A stretch of DNA of 64,000 nt, from assembly GCF_001723175.1 (NCBI RefSeq), contig NC_064655.1, positions 248,001 through 312,000 on the forward strand. The letters are read 5' to 3'. Position numbers and translations under genes: made by a program. How positions within the stretch are numbered: position 1 is the stretch's first letter; every line of letters starts with the position of its first letter. The notes under the pieces were generated by a model. That model was given only the letters and a program-made list of their open reading frames with translations, did not search any database and had not been told where the DNA came from. Origin of the DNA: Penicillium oxalicum (Eukaryota > Ascomycota > Eurotiomycetes > Eurotiales > Aspergillaceae). This document shows positions 1 through 11,618 of this stretch, piece after piece.

Positions 1-9
1 GGTGGCACG

Positions 10-1084
10 TTACTCGATTCCGTAAGAGACTGGAACTTCCGCAGCAAGGAACACGATCCGTGCTAGCATGACGAGATCCGCCGCAGGTCGGTGCCTCGTG
101 GCAACAAGGGGATGCTAGCCAACATCAGTGAGGCTCCTGAGCGACCTTGTATCACCTCACCACCTTACCTCTTGCAGTGATGCGATTGATTGTGCCAGTG
201 AGGAAGCAGACAAGAATCCAACGCTAGCTGAATCGACTGGCCAGCGATGCACGTCATCTACCCCCGAAATCCCTTTCACCTTCTCGTGCTTTTGTATAAG
301 TGACATAATTATGGACGGTAGGGCTGTGATGTATCTCGTCTGTGACTCGGATGGCGACCCCTCTATGCATTTCTCCAGACAGGCTACGTGATTGTTAGCA
401 GCATCTTCAGATAAATAAAGGACGCTCACCAATCTTGACCATCCCATCTAGGCCGAGCAGTATTTCACGGCATGAAAGAGATTCATGGGAGAGCCCAACG
501 GTGCTCAGATAACGTAGACCGGCCAAGATCTTTCTTTGTCAGTGGACTCTCGCTAACACCACCGCAAGACATCGTACCTGAGACATTATCGACCCTAGCT
601 CCAGCTCGGTGGGATAGATCCTGGGGCACGACACAAGGTGCTGCAGTGTGAGGGGAAGATCTTCGACCAGTGCGTAGAGGGAGGGACCATCGAGGTAGCA
701 GTCCCGAGCTGAGAGAACGTTGGCATGATCAAGACATTCAAATCGCTGGATGAGGCTTTTGGCGTCGGATCCAGAATACTGACGGATCGCCTGGAGCCGT
801 GATCGATTGGATCGGCGGCTAGCGATGATCACTTTGCCTGCAATGTCACATCTTATTGCCGGGCGATATGTATCCCATGGACACTCTTGTCTCACAATCA
901 GCACCGCAGAGATGTCGTCCAATTTGCACAGCGCTGGGAGACATAGGGTTTTGGGAGAGCCCTTGATGATTCTCCCTAGTGGCTCTCGGTTGACATCTTG
1001 AGACAACTGGTTATTCGAGTGCGATTGGAGGAATGACTGAGGGCGGCTTCTTGACTCAATTAAATATGGCTTGGTGGATATCAT
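10..1084 (-). CDS. Protein kinase-like (pseudokinase) protein, 4 exons
   Basis: Four exons join in frame with canonical GT-AG introns: 1084-578, 529-430, 383-169 and 114-10 (TAA), giving about 308 aa. The first ATG is at 1084; the open frame further upstream begins only with TTG. Around residue 90-150 the text resembles a kinase N-lobe, and exon 2 contains ILAGLRYLSTVGLSHESL, the typical alpha-E/catalytic-loop region of a fungal kinase-like family. The catalytic loop has no HRD motif (it reads GLSHESLSCREILL), and the usual N-lobe lysine appears as arginine (AIRQY). By family logic this is a pseudokinase without phosphotransfer. The perfect splice phases argue that the gene is intact. Partner and pathway are unknown. 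The opposite-strand ORFs here are shadows. Confidence 0.7.
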
Positions 1085-2025
1085 TACGGACAAACGGGGT
1101 AGCGATATTACTGTCTACAGAGCTGGATACAGACTCCACAGTAGACATGACTGGTTTTAAAAAGCTGAACGGTTCTTCTGCTTGAGACTATAGCCGAGTT
1201 CTATTATACTGTATTTATAGATATTAGACCCCTACGCAGTCAATGTCTTCCTGCAGATATGCCGTCAATATTTAGACCTCCACCGCTGTGATTGTTCAAC
1301 GGAACCTGGCGCATCCCACTTAAAGGCCTCAAAAATTGTAGAGTTAAATTGATGACACTAACCACACTACCCAAACGGATCATGTAACCATCGTTTAACC
1401 TAAGCTCCAGGGAATTATGAGGCGGTATTTCCAGCTTGATCTAATCCGGTGATGTTTCCTAGTAACATGGTTGAATGGCGGGTTTGGGAATCCATCGTTG
1501 ACAATGGAAGATGGAACAAAGGAGATATCGTGCAAAAGATAATAGATTACAAGCTCTCTGATGCTCTCAAGTCTTTTACTATTAGAGGTTTGACCAGTAA
1601 GGGGAAACTCGTCAACAAAGAAAATCTTGGGGTTGGTATTTGGACTACAAAAACTAGTTGCTGTGGTTTGAATGTTTCTGACTGTACGTTGCACAGGGAG
1701 GCTTATGTGGAGGCATTTCGCCAACAGCCCACGTGGGCTACAATAAACGCCTCAAGGAACCACCGTTCAAGTCAACCGTTGACCAACCATCACCGTTCGC
1801 ATGGCGCTTGCGTCAAAGACGCAAACTCCTAATAAATATTGCAACCGGACCTGTCAAATTCTGCGGTAGAGTTGCCTAGCCATACATCTCACCAAGTGCT
1901 GTAATGACGGACCGTCATGTTGTGGAAGGTGCCCAATTCCCTTGGGTAGAGTTTTGGACAGTGTAGGACGGGCGTCTGCCTGTTGCTACGGTCCGGTCCA
2001 CCTGAGGGCGTTGCGCAACAATCAC
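1085..2025. other. Intergenic, no recognisable gene
   Basis: Two overlapping antisense ORFs (1458-1832 on + and 1724-1395 on -) are open for 110-125 codons. Neither resembles a family I know. I see no RNA gene. Confidence 0.4.
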
Positions 2026-2632
2026 CTACGGCACGTAACGATCAGGAGCCCGTATCGCTCTTTCCGATCGACGCAGCGATGGGGGATTTGAGGCCGCACG
2101 GCTAGTAGGGAGACGTGGATATTCTACGGGCCCTAGCTGTTGATGCGCCGTGCGGGTGTTTGCCCTGGCGGCAGGCGACGCTCCTACAACTGAAGGGGGA
2201 GCCTCGACCGGAGCGGCGATGACACTAAGTGGTTGCTGGTTGTCGTGGCTTGTGGTTGACGAATTCAAATCATCTGTAACCGCGGCCGATTCTTGCTGCC
2301 GAGCCTATAGGGGAGATCAAAGGGGAGACATGCAAGGGTATTCAACTTCTTGACTCCCGCTTTGTGGACATCCTTTGTTACGTAGAGTTTGCAAGGTGTT
2401 TCTCGCTTGGTAAAACCGCAGCAAATCCTGTCCTCCTGACGAGGCCCTTCGCAGATCGCAAATGCATCCCATAGGGGCAGCAACTGAGGCATTGTGCCAG
2501 GAACGTGAGGTTTGATTGAATATGAGAAGGAAATGAAGTAGAATGCCACGGACAACGTTGACGAAATGAAAATCGAACTTGAGGGCCCAAATAACGTTTT
2601 ATATGTTCGTCATTGGTAAAGAATTGTAGCAT
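2026..2632 (-). other. Possible degenerate coding remnant
   Basis: Two minus-strand frames follow each other (2555-2265 and 2268-2026). The first contains ICCGFTKRETPCKLYV, a Cys-rich stretch slightly reminiscent of the region before T5orf172/GIY-YIG-type domains in fungal proteins; the second ends RRSERAIRAPDRYVP. Neither frame begins with a good ATG. This is a weak guess at a decayed gene and could be chance. Confidence 0.2.
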
Positions 2633-4177
2633 TGGGCTAGGCTTGTGATTTTAGCCCCCAACCTCAGTAACAGAAAAGTCCTAGATGGGCACGACGTACC
2701 GAGAGATCCTGGGACTCGTCGAGGCCGTCCCTAGGAGCAAAAACTTAAAAATCACACTGGATTGAGTGTACATCTCCTGGGATGGGCATTGCATGTCCTA
2801 AGAACCACTAATTGAATCCTGAGGGTGCCATCCACCCCAGGAAGCGTCAGTTAGATCCTGGGATGGTCACAAAGTTAAACCATCTCCAAGTTCCATAGTC
2901 ATGGCTCAAAGAACCCCCACAATAACAATAGCTAAGATTTTCAGTCAGATCTGACCTGAACTTAACAGACAACGTGATGTGAGCTGGTTTTACTGATTGA
3001 TAATTTCCCGCCTTGTATCCTGTGAAACAATTTTTGTCGTCAGTTGATAACTGTATCAAATGCAGAATTGGCCGCCCGCTCTTAGGAACGGTGCCCCTGG
3101 GACAATCGTACTGGCTGTGAACTGAGTTTCAAGGCAGTGTAGCGTAGCATGCCTATGGCATGATTCCGCTTCCCAGGAGAGGTTCTTAACTATTGGAAGT
3201 AACGCTCTAATAGACCTGTGGGTATCGCATATCTCAACGGTTGTGGAGCGGCCTCCAGTTGCGGCTCAAAGATGGTCGCCGTGGCATCTGGTGTGAAATA
3301 TCTCGGACGAGTCACAGCAGCCATTCAGTGTGTATGAGTATCTTGCATTGAAAAATGCAGTATTAACAACCACAGTAGCTGTATAGCTCCCCTTCCGGAT
3401 GCATCACACCGGAATCGAGCAAGCAGACTTGCTGGCAAGTAAAATGGTTCAGGACCCTTCGTCATTCTCTTGTTCTTTCAGCTGCTATTGAGAGAGCTTT
3501 CGTGGATGGATGGAGGGCTGGATGGATGATTTCATTTATGCTGACCGCTCGCAAAGTTGGATTGTAAACCACAGCCCACTAGGCTAGGTACGAATTCGTA
3601 TTCTGGCTTAGACGTGTAAACTAACAACTATAGCTATCAATGTACATATATGTGTCTCATGCTTCTTCTTAAACGACCTTAGAGCCTTGGGGCCTGCCGT
3701 GGTCAGTAGTCGTTAGTATTGGATTGCTGACGTCCAGCTCGCGGTTGTGGAAACGTGGGAAGCGGTGTGGGTTGGAATTTGCTACCGGTACGTGAAAATA
3801 TACAAAAGGTCTTCGGGACTTAAACCTTTCAAATCCTTTGAGGGAAAGGTGTAGAGGACGAGCAGTGCATACGCTAGACTGACGTGCTTGGAGATCAGCG
3901 GGTTGCATCGATGCGACTGCGGACTTTTTCTTCGTCTGCTCCCACGATGGGCCTTAGGTTGTGGGTGCCTTTTGTTGTAGTATAAAAGGAAGCTTGATTA
4001 TTATCATTTCAGAGGGATACAGAGAGGCCATGTATACACCAGGAAGTCCAAGTTGATTGGAAATCAACTTGGAACTTCGTATAGATAGTGCAGGAATTAT
4101 TTCCGATATTGCGGCTTCTTTCCTGAGCAGCTACAGCCTCATATCACAACAGGACGGAATGTCGATAAATATGCAGC
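2633..4177. other. Gene-free stretch with TCCCAGGA-like motifs
   Basis: No supported gene. Between 2700 and 3190 the words CCTGGGA, CCTAGGAG, CCCCAGGA and CCCAGGAGAG recur every 30-100 bases, as in 10.0-10.7 kb. A short GGATGGAT-type simple repeat lies near 3505-3530. Confidence 0.4.
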
Positions 4178-4789
4178 TCATAATTGAGCCTTGATCCATG
4201 CTATGCCAGCACTTCCCAGAGTCATCACCGCGCCTCCTAATTGTGCAGCTCCGTTAACAATGACCAGGCCATTTCCTCCTGCACCAGCACTCTGTCCTAT
4301 CGCCATCGCGCTCCCCGCTACAATGTTTCCGATCCAACTATGGGCGGTTGCGGCTGCAGACCCTGTATTGTGGAAACAAATGGTTATTCAAGCTTCACAG
4401 CACAGGAGGCAGAGGAGGTTTTGTTGACTTTTCTACCACATTGTACATACCTGCTTGTATACCGTTCATCGTAAAGCCTAAACTCGACAGTACTGGGGCT
4501 GTTGCAAGGCCAGGAGCCGCCAGAATAGTCGCTCCGGTGGTGCCGACAACTGCGCAGGCAGCGAGAATCGGGTTTTCAGCACTCCAGTTTGCTGCCTACC
4601 GGAATTTAGTAGCAAGCATTCGAACCTTTTTCATAAGTAGTGTATACCGACCTGAACCGCCAGGTTTGCGGACTTTTCAAGGGTAGGTTTGCCATAAGCT
4701 ACGACAATCTTACCGCCTTCTAACCCCGCTCGCATGATTCTCGTACCCCCAGCCATCACGTCCTCGGGAGAGAGAGTCCGAAAAGGCAT
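4178..4789 (-). CDS. IFI6/IFI27 (ISG12)-like membrane protein, 3 exons
   Basis: Exons 4789-4652, 4595-4451 and 4362-4178 (TGA) join in frame with GT-AG introns of 56 and 88 nt, giving 155 aa. Exon 1 starts MPFRTLSPEDVMAGG. Exon 2 has AENPILAACAVVG and a Gly/Ala-rich hydrophobic run ending LGFTMNGIQAG; exon 3 continues with AHSWIGNIVAGSAMA and ends SAGIAWIKAQL. This pattern of hydrophobic Gly/Ala/Ser helices, with A-E-N-P-I-L at the start and x-G-F-x-x-x-G-I-x-A-G in the middle, matches the interferon-induced 6-16 family. Animal members sit in mitochondrial or ER membranes and affect apoptosis. Fungal relatives are of unknown role, so only the fold and membrane location should be inferred. Confidence 0.75.
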
Positions 4790-4860
4790 GGATAAAATGG
4801 TCTAATTATTGGACAAGGAGTTGCGCAAGGCCTTTTGTTGTAAATAATCCGTAAAAAGAA

Positions 4861-7324
4861 GCATTGAAGAAAAGCTTAAGAGTTTGGTGTCCGACATGCA
4901 AGGGAGTCCGATCTCGGACTTACAGAAACTCCGGACAGAGCAAAAGAGTTGCTCGAAGTACAGCAAAATTAACTAGAACGCCGGCTTGCCTGCCGATCAA
5001 AGTGGTGAAGATCATCACCTTGAGCTGTTGGATGGCCGGGAGGTAAGGTCAAGATAAAAGAACGACTGCCATCTCCCACGCCAGTCAAAGCGTTGTCAAC
5101 CGTCCCTGAGCTTTCCACCAGGTCCCACGGCCCTCGGCGATGGGCACTGCGGAAAAAAGATATCCCGGTCGAGGATGATGCCAAGTTCAAGTCTCTGGTG
5201 GAGCACAGAGCCGCAGTTGAAGCGAAATGGAAGGAAACGAGAACGAGAGCCGTCACTATCGCCGCGTAACCAACCTTTCCTCATATTGCTGCGACCATCC
5301 GCGGTACCAGAGATCAAGAACGACTCCAAGAGCGAGTTTCTCTCGTCGCGACTGCTTCCGCGTGTTCAGTCGATCATGGCCATCCCCCAAGTCGACCCCC
5401 TCCTGAGCTGGGTCACTGTGTAACTTTACCACCTCTAGAGTCCATATCTCTGCCATCCTCCGTGGCCACACTCCCCGACTCGGGCAGCAGCAAACCGAAC
5501 GCGAACTTCCTCCCCTCCATCCAATCCGCGCTCGGTGGCCTTCCACTCGGCGAGTCCCCTTTCACTCCGCTCAGTGGTCTACGTCCGTTGTGCCCCTCCT
5601 CGTCCTGTGCGACGTCTGCAGCATCGACAGACTCTCCTCATGGCAATTCTTCCCATCCCGCATCTCACCCAGTCCGTTCTCACAACACCTCTTCCCTTTC
5701 AGTCCCAAAGAGACCTCCAACAATGCTTCTCCCCAGGCCCAACCGTCATCCACATTCTGGCGCGGACGTCCCTCGCCGCCGCCACCATCACCCCAGCCAA
5801 CCGCCGACGCCGCACCTACGCTCTATCTATGACATGTCCCCAATGGCCGAATCTCCTACACCAGAAACAAGCGGACCTCGTTCGGCTCGACGGCACTGAT
5901 CAATGGCGCTCGAGCAACCGACAGTTATACATGCACGCATCTCGGATGTACAGCACCGCCATTCAAGACCCAGCGTCGGCTCAAGCAAGTAGAAATCAAC
6001 TAGCCGCCTAGCCTGATGACGACCATTTGAAAAGTACCCACCATTTAGATATCCCCGTTGACACTTCCTCGTCCTATCAAGCAAACTCCGCGTATACAGT
6101 AAAAGCAATGTCATCAATATTGTTCGAATGCACGAGGGTCAATTTCGCTATTGCTCCGTACGGACATCGAACGAGTAGTGCCCCAACAACAACAAAGGCT
6201 GACAAAATCCAGAAATATGTTGATGAAGTTTCGGGATATGATTATGAGAAGGCAATTGACGTCATCCGCAGAGACAATGCTTTGGCCACAGGAAAAGGTC
6301 TGCAAAATCGATACGACGAAACAATTTTCTGGAAAATCATTCTCAAGGCTGCGGCGTTGCTCGATCATACAAAACTGCCGTCAGCGAAATGACCTGCAGA
6401 TGGATTCACTATGGCAGAAAAAGCTGCAACCAAGAAGTTCATGGAAGATGCTGGATACGGGTTGGGTTCTGAAAACCAACAGCAATGCCGTATTTTCTAG
6501 AAAAACCTATTCCAAATGCGCGAAGCCGGTATTGGCAAAGTCCTCTATTACCGAACCAAGGAATTCGACGGCTACTGCAAGGAATACCCGAAGACATCAA
6601 AAATCTCCCTTGTAGATGCAATAACGAAGTGGGAGGCCCAACATAGACCCTATATCGAACAACTGGAAACACGAGCTCTCGAACTCGCGAAAGGCGACCT
6701 CATCCGCGTATCTAATCTTGAGAACCCCCAAGTTGTAGACAGGCTGAAAGTTCACGAGTCCTCTTGGCATAATGCCAAAAATGAATGGGCTGTCACCAAT
6801 GAAGAAGAAAGCTTCAAAGGAAAGGGTCTACAGGCTTTCTCTCCTGATGTCACATGCGCACCTTACGACAACCAATTAGGGTTCGAATGTGGGATTGATA
6901 AGTCCGCATTTACCCTCCTCCTGCCTAAAGATGGCAGCTCTTTATTCGTCTATTCCATCGTCCCCGTGCGCGAGGGAGACTTTCTAGGCATATTTGCTGG
7001 TAAGATTCGGGTTTTGACTACCCACGGTATCCGCGGTCCTATCGACAATCTGTGGTTAGACTACTCACAAGTCACTGGTACGCTGAACCAAGCTGGTCTC
7101 AGAATCTGGTGGTCCCGCAAACATCCACTTCCAGTGGGAAGTAATCCAAGATGATATTGGGACCGATAGTTGCACTTCATGGAGAGCTTCTGTGAAAGCC
7201 ACGAAGCCCATAATGCCGTTCCACCCTCTCGTTCGTGCGGCTGCTCAGCAGGAGCAGTACGTGCTGCATTCATCCTCTGAGAACGCAAAGAGGGGATTTC
7301 TTGAACCTTGCGAAGCTGACTGAC
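4861..7324 (+). pseudogene. Decayed gene of unknown family
   Basis: Protein-like text jumps between frames. One frame at about 5050-5268 reads DDAKFKSLVEHRAAVEAKW and stops. Later stretches are 5535-6011, 6027-6392 (FWKIILKAAALLDHTKLP) and 6516-7154 (EGDFLGIFAGKIR, LWLDYSQVTGTLNQ). At about 7110-7130 the frame shifts: the continuation, running to a stop near 7322, reads CTSWRASVKATKPIMPF. An in-frame TAG also lies near 4971. Gene-like composition with several breaks points to a pseudogene of about 2.4 kb, or two neighbouring ones. I do not recognise the family. Some breaks could be unmodelled introns. Confidence 0.45.
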
Positions 7325-7892
7325 AATACATTGAAACATCCTTGTTGCTATATTTAATCGAACACTGGCTGTGTTAGGGGAATGCTTGACGTCGGAACAA
7401 CAAGCAAAAAAAAATTAGCCAGTTATAATGTGTATGCGTAGTCAATTTTGCACCCAGATCAAGCACACATATTCACATCGAATTTGATAATTGAATAAGT
7501 GATCTGCTTTCACAACTCGATATGTTTTGATAAGATGTACGAAAGAACGTAATTGTAAATGAACAAGTAATCTGCGACCATAAGAAGCATGTTGTCATTT
7601 CTCATAGAGCCTTGGCAGTGTGTAACCCCCTCTAGCGAGATTGGTACAGTATGCGCATTTTTTTCGGTAATCATTAATTCCCCTTTACATCGCCTCTAGG
7701 CTCACGCTGTTAGTTCCTTGGAGCTACTAGCCGTGTTAACGAATTTATACGGTCTGGGGACACATAGCTGACCCTGGGAGTTATCGTGCTACTATAATCA
7801 GTTTTCTACGTCCAGGGATTGAGTGGAATACTTCTAGCATTGATCCAATTCAGATATCCTTAGGTTTACCACTTAGCTGAACCTCTTTAGAG
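7325..7892. other. AT-rich intergenic
   Basis: No ORF or repeat that I can support. The stretch is AT-rich and separates two decayed elements. Confidence 0.4.
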
Positions 7893-8330
7893 TCCCTCAA
7901 AAGCTTTTCAGGGAAGGCGATGCCTGACGCGCACATTGGCACTTACAGAGCAATCACCTCCGCCATCTCACAGATGCGCACGGGCAAGATCGGACCTCGT
8001 GCATACCTCTGCGCCATCAACAAGGCCGACTCCGACCAATGCGGATGCGGCCACGGGCCGCAACCCGTGAGGCACATCCTGCTCGAGTGCCAAAACTGGG
8101 CGGACGAACGACACCGAATGTAGGCAGGCAAAGCTCCATGCATCGACATCAAACGCATTCTCTGTAGCCCGCCAATGGCAGTACAAGCAGCAAAGATGAG
8201 ACGACCGTTCGGAGCGGAAGATGGAAGCAGTTCTGGGTGGGACGGCTTGTTGTCTGAAAGCAAGGGCGGGGACACCTGTCGCTGAAGGCCCGAGCGGATC
8301 GGTGCCTCAGGCACCACAACCTTTCGCTAT
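7893..8330 (+). mobile_element. LINE (Tad-like non-LTR retrotransposon) 3'-end remnant
   Basis: The frame 7920-8123 reads [20 protein letters not shown], then [20 protein letters not shown] and ERHRM. This matches the C-terminal tail of the polyprotein of fungal Tad/I-type LINEs, downstream of the RNase H region, where a Cys/His cluster (C-x-C ... H-x-x-x-x-C) follows an RTGKIG-like motif. After a TAG the similarity continues (DIKRILCSPPMAVQAAKM) to about 8230. Only this 3' end is present, as expected for a 5'-truncated dead copy. No poly-A tail or target-site duplication was recognised. Confidence 0.65.
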
Positions 8331-8559
8331 GAGTGGTTTTAGTCGCCGTTTCCAAAACATACGCCGATTCGATGGTACCTAATGTGCCTCGTCAGTACAG
8401 ATAAATTGGGTCCATCTTCAAAATCCTCTGCAAGTACAGTCACCATAGCGAGAATACTTTCTCAGTTGCATCACTCGCGAGGTCCGCATTTCGTCCTCCA
8501 ATAAAGGCCGTTTACTTCGAAGGATAATTATGTTTTGTCATTTCGCTGAGGAAGGTTCA

Positions 8560-9990
8560 CAATAAAGCCAATAGTCAGCGAAGTTCTTTTGAAATGGGGG
8601 AAATACGCTTACCTCTATCACTGTCCGTCTGACGAAACACGCTTCGGCATGCTCTAGTCTTGGCTGTTAGACATCATGCAATCATTCCAAGGGACCTCGT
8701 GGAAAAATGAAATGACGTACCTGACCTATCTGTGGTAGTCAAGTCCCTTTTTAAGGAATAGGATCTGTGCCAGAGGCAAACTGAAGTGCCATCGCTCACA
8801 GAACCCATGGCCAGAGGGTTGACGTAGATCTCCGACACGATATTTATAGACGCGAAGCATTCTTGATCATGGTAGTCTTGGACAGTATCCTCAGTTTTGA
8901 ACAGGTTAATGGAAAATTGGACGGGAACTGTAGAATGAGCATCCCTGCAGAAAAAATAAGGAGGAGATAATCACTTGCACCAAAAGCAACATACCTTGCC
9001 CTCAATTAAAGCTAGTGTTAGAAGTCCCATGGATTATACCCTATGCTTTGTATGCCTCATATTTTAATATTTTTGCCCGTATTTTTTCTTCATCGCCCAA
9101 TTCTCATGAAAACAATCCTTTATTCAGCAACAACTAAAACACCAATTAATGTATACAAATTAGCTCATGCTTACCTACTGTTTACGCCGCACTTCCCTGG
9201 CATTATAGAAATTTCAGCACGGGTACATAGTTTTCAGAACGGAGGTATACCTGATCTTGTAGATCCGTCCATCTCCTCATCTTTCCTACGATCTGTCGAC
9301 CTCAAAATTTTTTTCAATTAACTAGGGTCAATTATAGGCCTGGAAATTCCCCAATCCATCGACTATTGTTCCACCATTTACTATCGCTCACTAATACATA
9401 ATTAAAGCCACAGGAAGGCATGTCAGCTATAACAGATCATGTGCCTCATCTTTTGACATGCCAACTTCAACGCTCAGCTTCGCGGAACCGGTTGGAACCG
9501 GGTGTTTTCCGAAATAGTAGTGTTCGAGTGGGCCTGCGTTAGCGGCGATGTGCTCTCCACCAGAGCAGTCCTGTAGGACTGGCTGACAAGGTAGCCCACA
9601 CAGTCACGTTGCTCAATATCAAAGCCTTTGTATTCCGGAGGACAGGTTGGCCCATTTTGGGTTAGGAGTCCCAAATCTCCACTGGGCCCCACTGATCACC
9701 GCCAATAAGGCTGAGTGACGTTATTGCTCTCGCTCTTCCCCCAGCATGAATGGGTATTCTGGCGTGTTTTAAACATGGTTGGGAGGGAAAGTGAAGGTCA
9801 AATTAGAATCTCTCTGAATAGGCAGCATCTCCCAACTGTTCTGTACCTCGTAGCAGTTGTTCGTGTAAAAATGGGGCTCAGGGGACCGCAGGAAAAGGAG
9901 ACATGGGAAATTTTGAACCCTCAGATGTTTATTGGGAACCACCATCAATCAAAGCTAATCCTAGAGACACTCCATTCGCTCCACGGAGGG
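8560..9990 (-). repeat. Left arm of a diverged ~1.4 kb inverted duplication
   Basis: Read on the minus strand, this arm matches 12950-14360 read on the plus strand, in the same order. Shared words include GGCATGTCAAAAGATGAGGC, AGTATTAAAATATGAGGCAT, AGCTGAGCGTTGAAGT, GGAGAGCACATC and TAGGTCAGGTACGT. A conceptual protein fragment is also shared: VQFSINLFKTEDTVQDYHDQ here and VHFAINLPKIADTVRDHQDQ there. Identity looks like 65-80 percent by eye. This arm has an extra stretch of about 110 bp near 9745-9900. The minus strand near 9030-8590 may be a remnant of a small multi-exon gene (candidate exon starting MGLLTLALIEG), but the phases do not close. Confidence 0.65.
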
Positions 9991-9999
9991 CATGTTGCT

Positions 10000-10680
10000 G
10001 CTCTGGGAACTGTACGAGAGGTTCCAGGAGCAACAAAGTTTCTAGAGTCGACTTGCACGCTCTTAGAGCTAGCGCTATGTACTGCAAGCTCATGTATTCC
10101 GTATATCCTTCACATCAATCCCAGGTACACTCGAGGCGGTCCCAGAGGTACTTCAGTCGCCCGGAGATCCGCTGTTGACCTCTTAAGGACGCAGCTTGAG
10201 TTTCCAGGAGCAGTAGAGTTACTGGGGCTTGCCAACACGTTCCTGAGTCGATAGGGCTGTGAAGAAAGGAGTGGATCCGTACGTGCAGCAGCCCAAAAGT
10301 TTCTTCATCCATATTCTGAAGGAATTCTGTTCCCAGGATCGACGGAAGTGTTTCTGGGAATATGACCTTAGTGTTCCAGGATCAATATGCTTTCCAGGAG
10401 GCGGTGTTCATGTTCCCAGAGACAGATTTTACAACCCTAGGAAGATAACCCGCGATCCTGAGAGCTTCAAACCCCTTCCTAGGAGTAACTGTGCCCATCC
10501 CGGGATCACAATTTTTTGTATGAGTCTAATAAAGCTTCAGTTCAGTGGCAAACCTAAGACTGCCCCGCATTATTTTAATCCCAGAGGCATTCCACTCAAT
10601 CTCTGGAGGCGCGGGAAACTGACGCTGATCCCAGAGACAGCCTCATCGGCTCCAGGAACATAAAAGCCAGCCCTATGAGC
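10000..10680. repeat. Cluster of degenerate TTCCAGGA/TCCCAGAG motifs
   Basis: About fifteen copies of a short word in this 680 bp: GTTCCAGGAGCAA, TTTCCAGGAGCAG, GTTCCAGGATCAA, TTCCCAGAGACAG, TTCCTAGGAGTAA, ATCCCAGAGACAG and relatives, spaced 15-90 bp. Similar words occur at 2700-3190 and 12595-12645. They are too irregular for a simple minisatellite. The overlapping ORFs here are not convincing genes. Confidence 0.4.
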
Positions 10681-10898
10681 TTTGTTGCTGTAATACACGT
10701 GGATCTGTCCAAGTCGACACATTTGCTTAAGACATCGCTGGCAAGCCTTGGTTTGGTGGCGGATCCGGTCAGTTTATGTCAGCCAATCCCGGATGCCGGC
10801 TGGGTATTTTTCCGAAAATGATATGTGGTCGCATTTTCCTCTCATCTAAGAACTGAGTACGCAGTATATTCATGTCGAGTTCGGCTCGCGATTCGCCA

Positions 10899-11330
10899 TC
10901 AATTCGTCTTCGGTCGGCTTTTTTGCCCATACACGTCGACTAAGTTTGTTAGCACATGGAACAGCCAGAGAAGAGACCATAAGGAAGGAGAGCTTACCCA
11001 TAATTCCAGCCACGTGTGTGTGGATTTTTCAACTCCAAACGCACTTTGGCCAGACAGATAAACCTGGACCTCATCCCTTGTCCACGGCACCAGTTCCCCA
11101 AAGTGGGTAAGCAGACACATCGCCCAGCCCTCCTAGGGCAGCTTTCCAATGAGCGTAATGAAGCCGCCCGGCCTCTTTCAGAATTTTGTCCTTGGCCCAT
11201 GGTCCAAGAGGTATTTTTGTACAGCTTTTCATGTGTATCCACAAATCCGGCCTTCTCCATGGCGCCGCGCATCGTTTCCTGGGTTGTGAGCGACCGCCCG
11301 GCTCGCACGGAGCAACGAAAAAACATATCA
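10899..11330 (-). pseudogene. LaeA-like SAM methyltransferase, C-terminal pseudogene
   Basis: Minus-strand text matches the C-terminal third of LaeA-like fungal methyltransferases but is spread over three frames: TMRGAMEKAGFVDTHEKLYK, then IPLGPWAKDKILKEAGRL, then LLTHFGELVPWTRDEVQVYL, then AKVRLELKNP. The lesions read as an A-run indel near 11208, one extra G near 11125 and a 4-base TCTG duplication near 11060. A GT-AG intron follows the NP-H segment, and the last exon (VDVYGQK...) ends at 10899, as in family members. The SAM-binding N-terminal part is absent. LaeA-like proteins are nuclear methyltransferase-type regulators or enzymes; this copy cannot be active. Confidence 0.65.
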
Positions 11331-11618
11331 CCCCAGCCGGCTATCTTTCTTCAGGGTACCGCAGGACAACACGCCGCTTCGATGCGTTGACTGAAGGAAT
11401 GGTGGGTGGAAGATATCGCTTCGAAAAGGGTGGTTGTAGATGTATTGTAAAAAGTGGAAACTCGCCGTGGCGCACCCACAACGGGACGGTGTGGGTGGTT
11501 GGGCAGAAAGACACGGATACATACCAAGAGGAGGGGATCCTAATTAGGACTAGCGCAGTGCGGTTAACAAAGCCGATATTTTAAGCGGGCTGTCGCAACC
11601 CCTCACATGACAACCTAC

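Noticed and set aside
1395..1832. Overlapping sense/antisense ORFs as genes
   Set aside because: No homology, no splice evidence, and the two strands are equally open.
9715..10254. 179-aa plus-strand ORF as a gene
   Set aside because: Lies in the inverted-duplication arm and the motif cluster; no protein-like composition.
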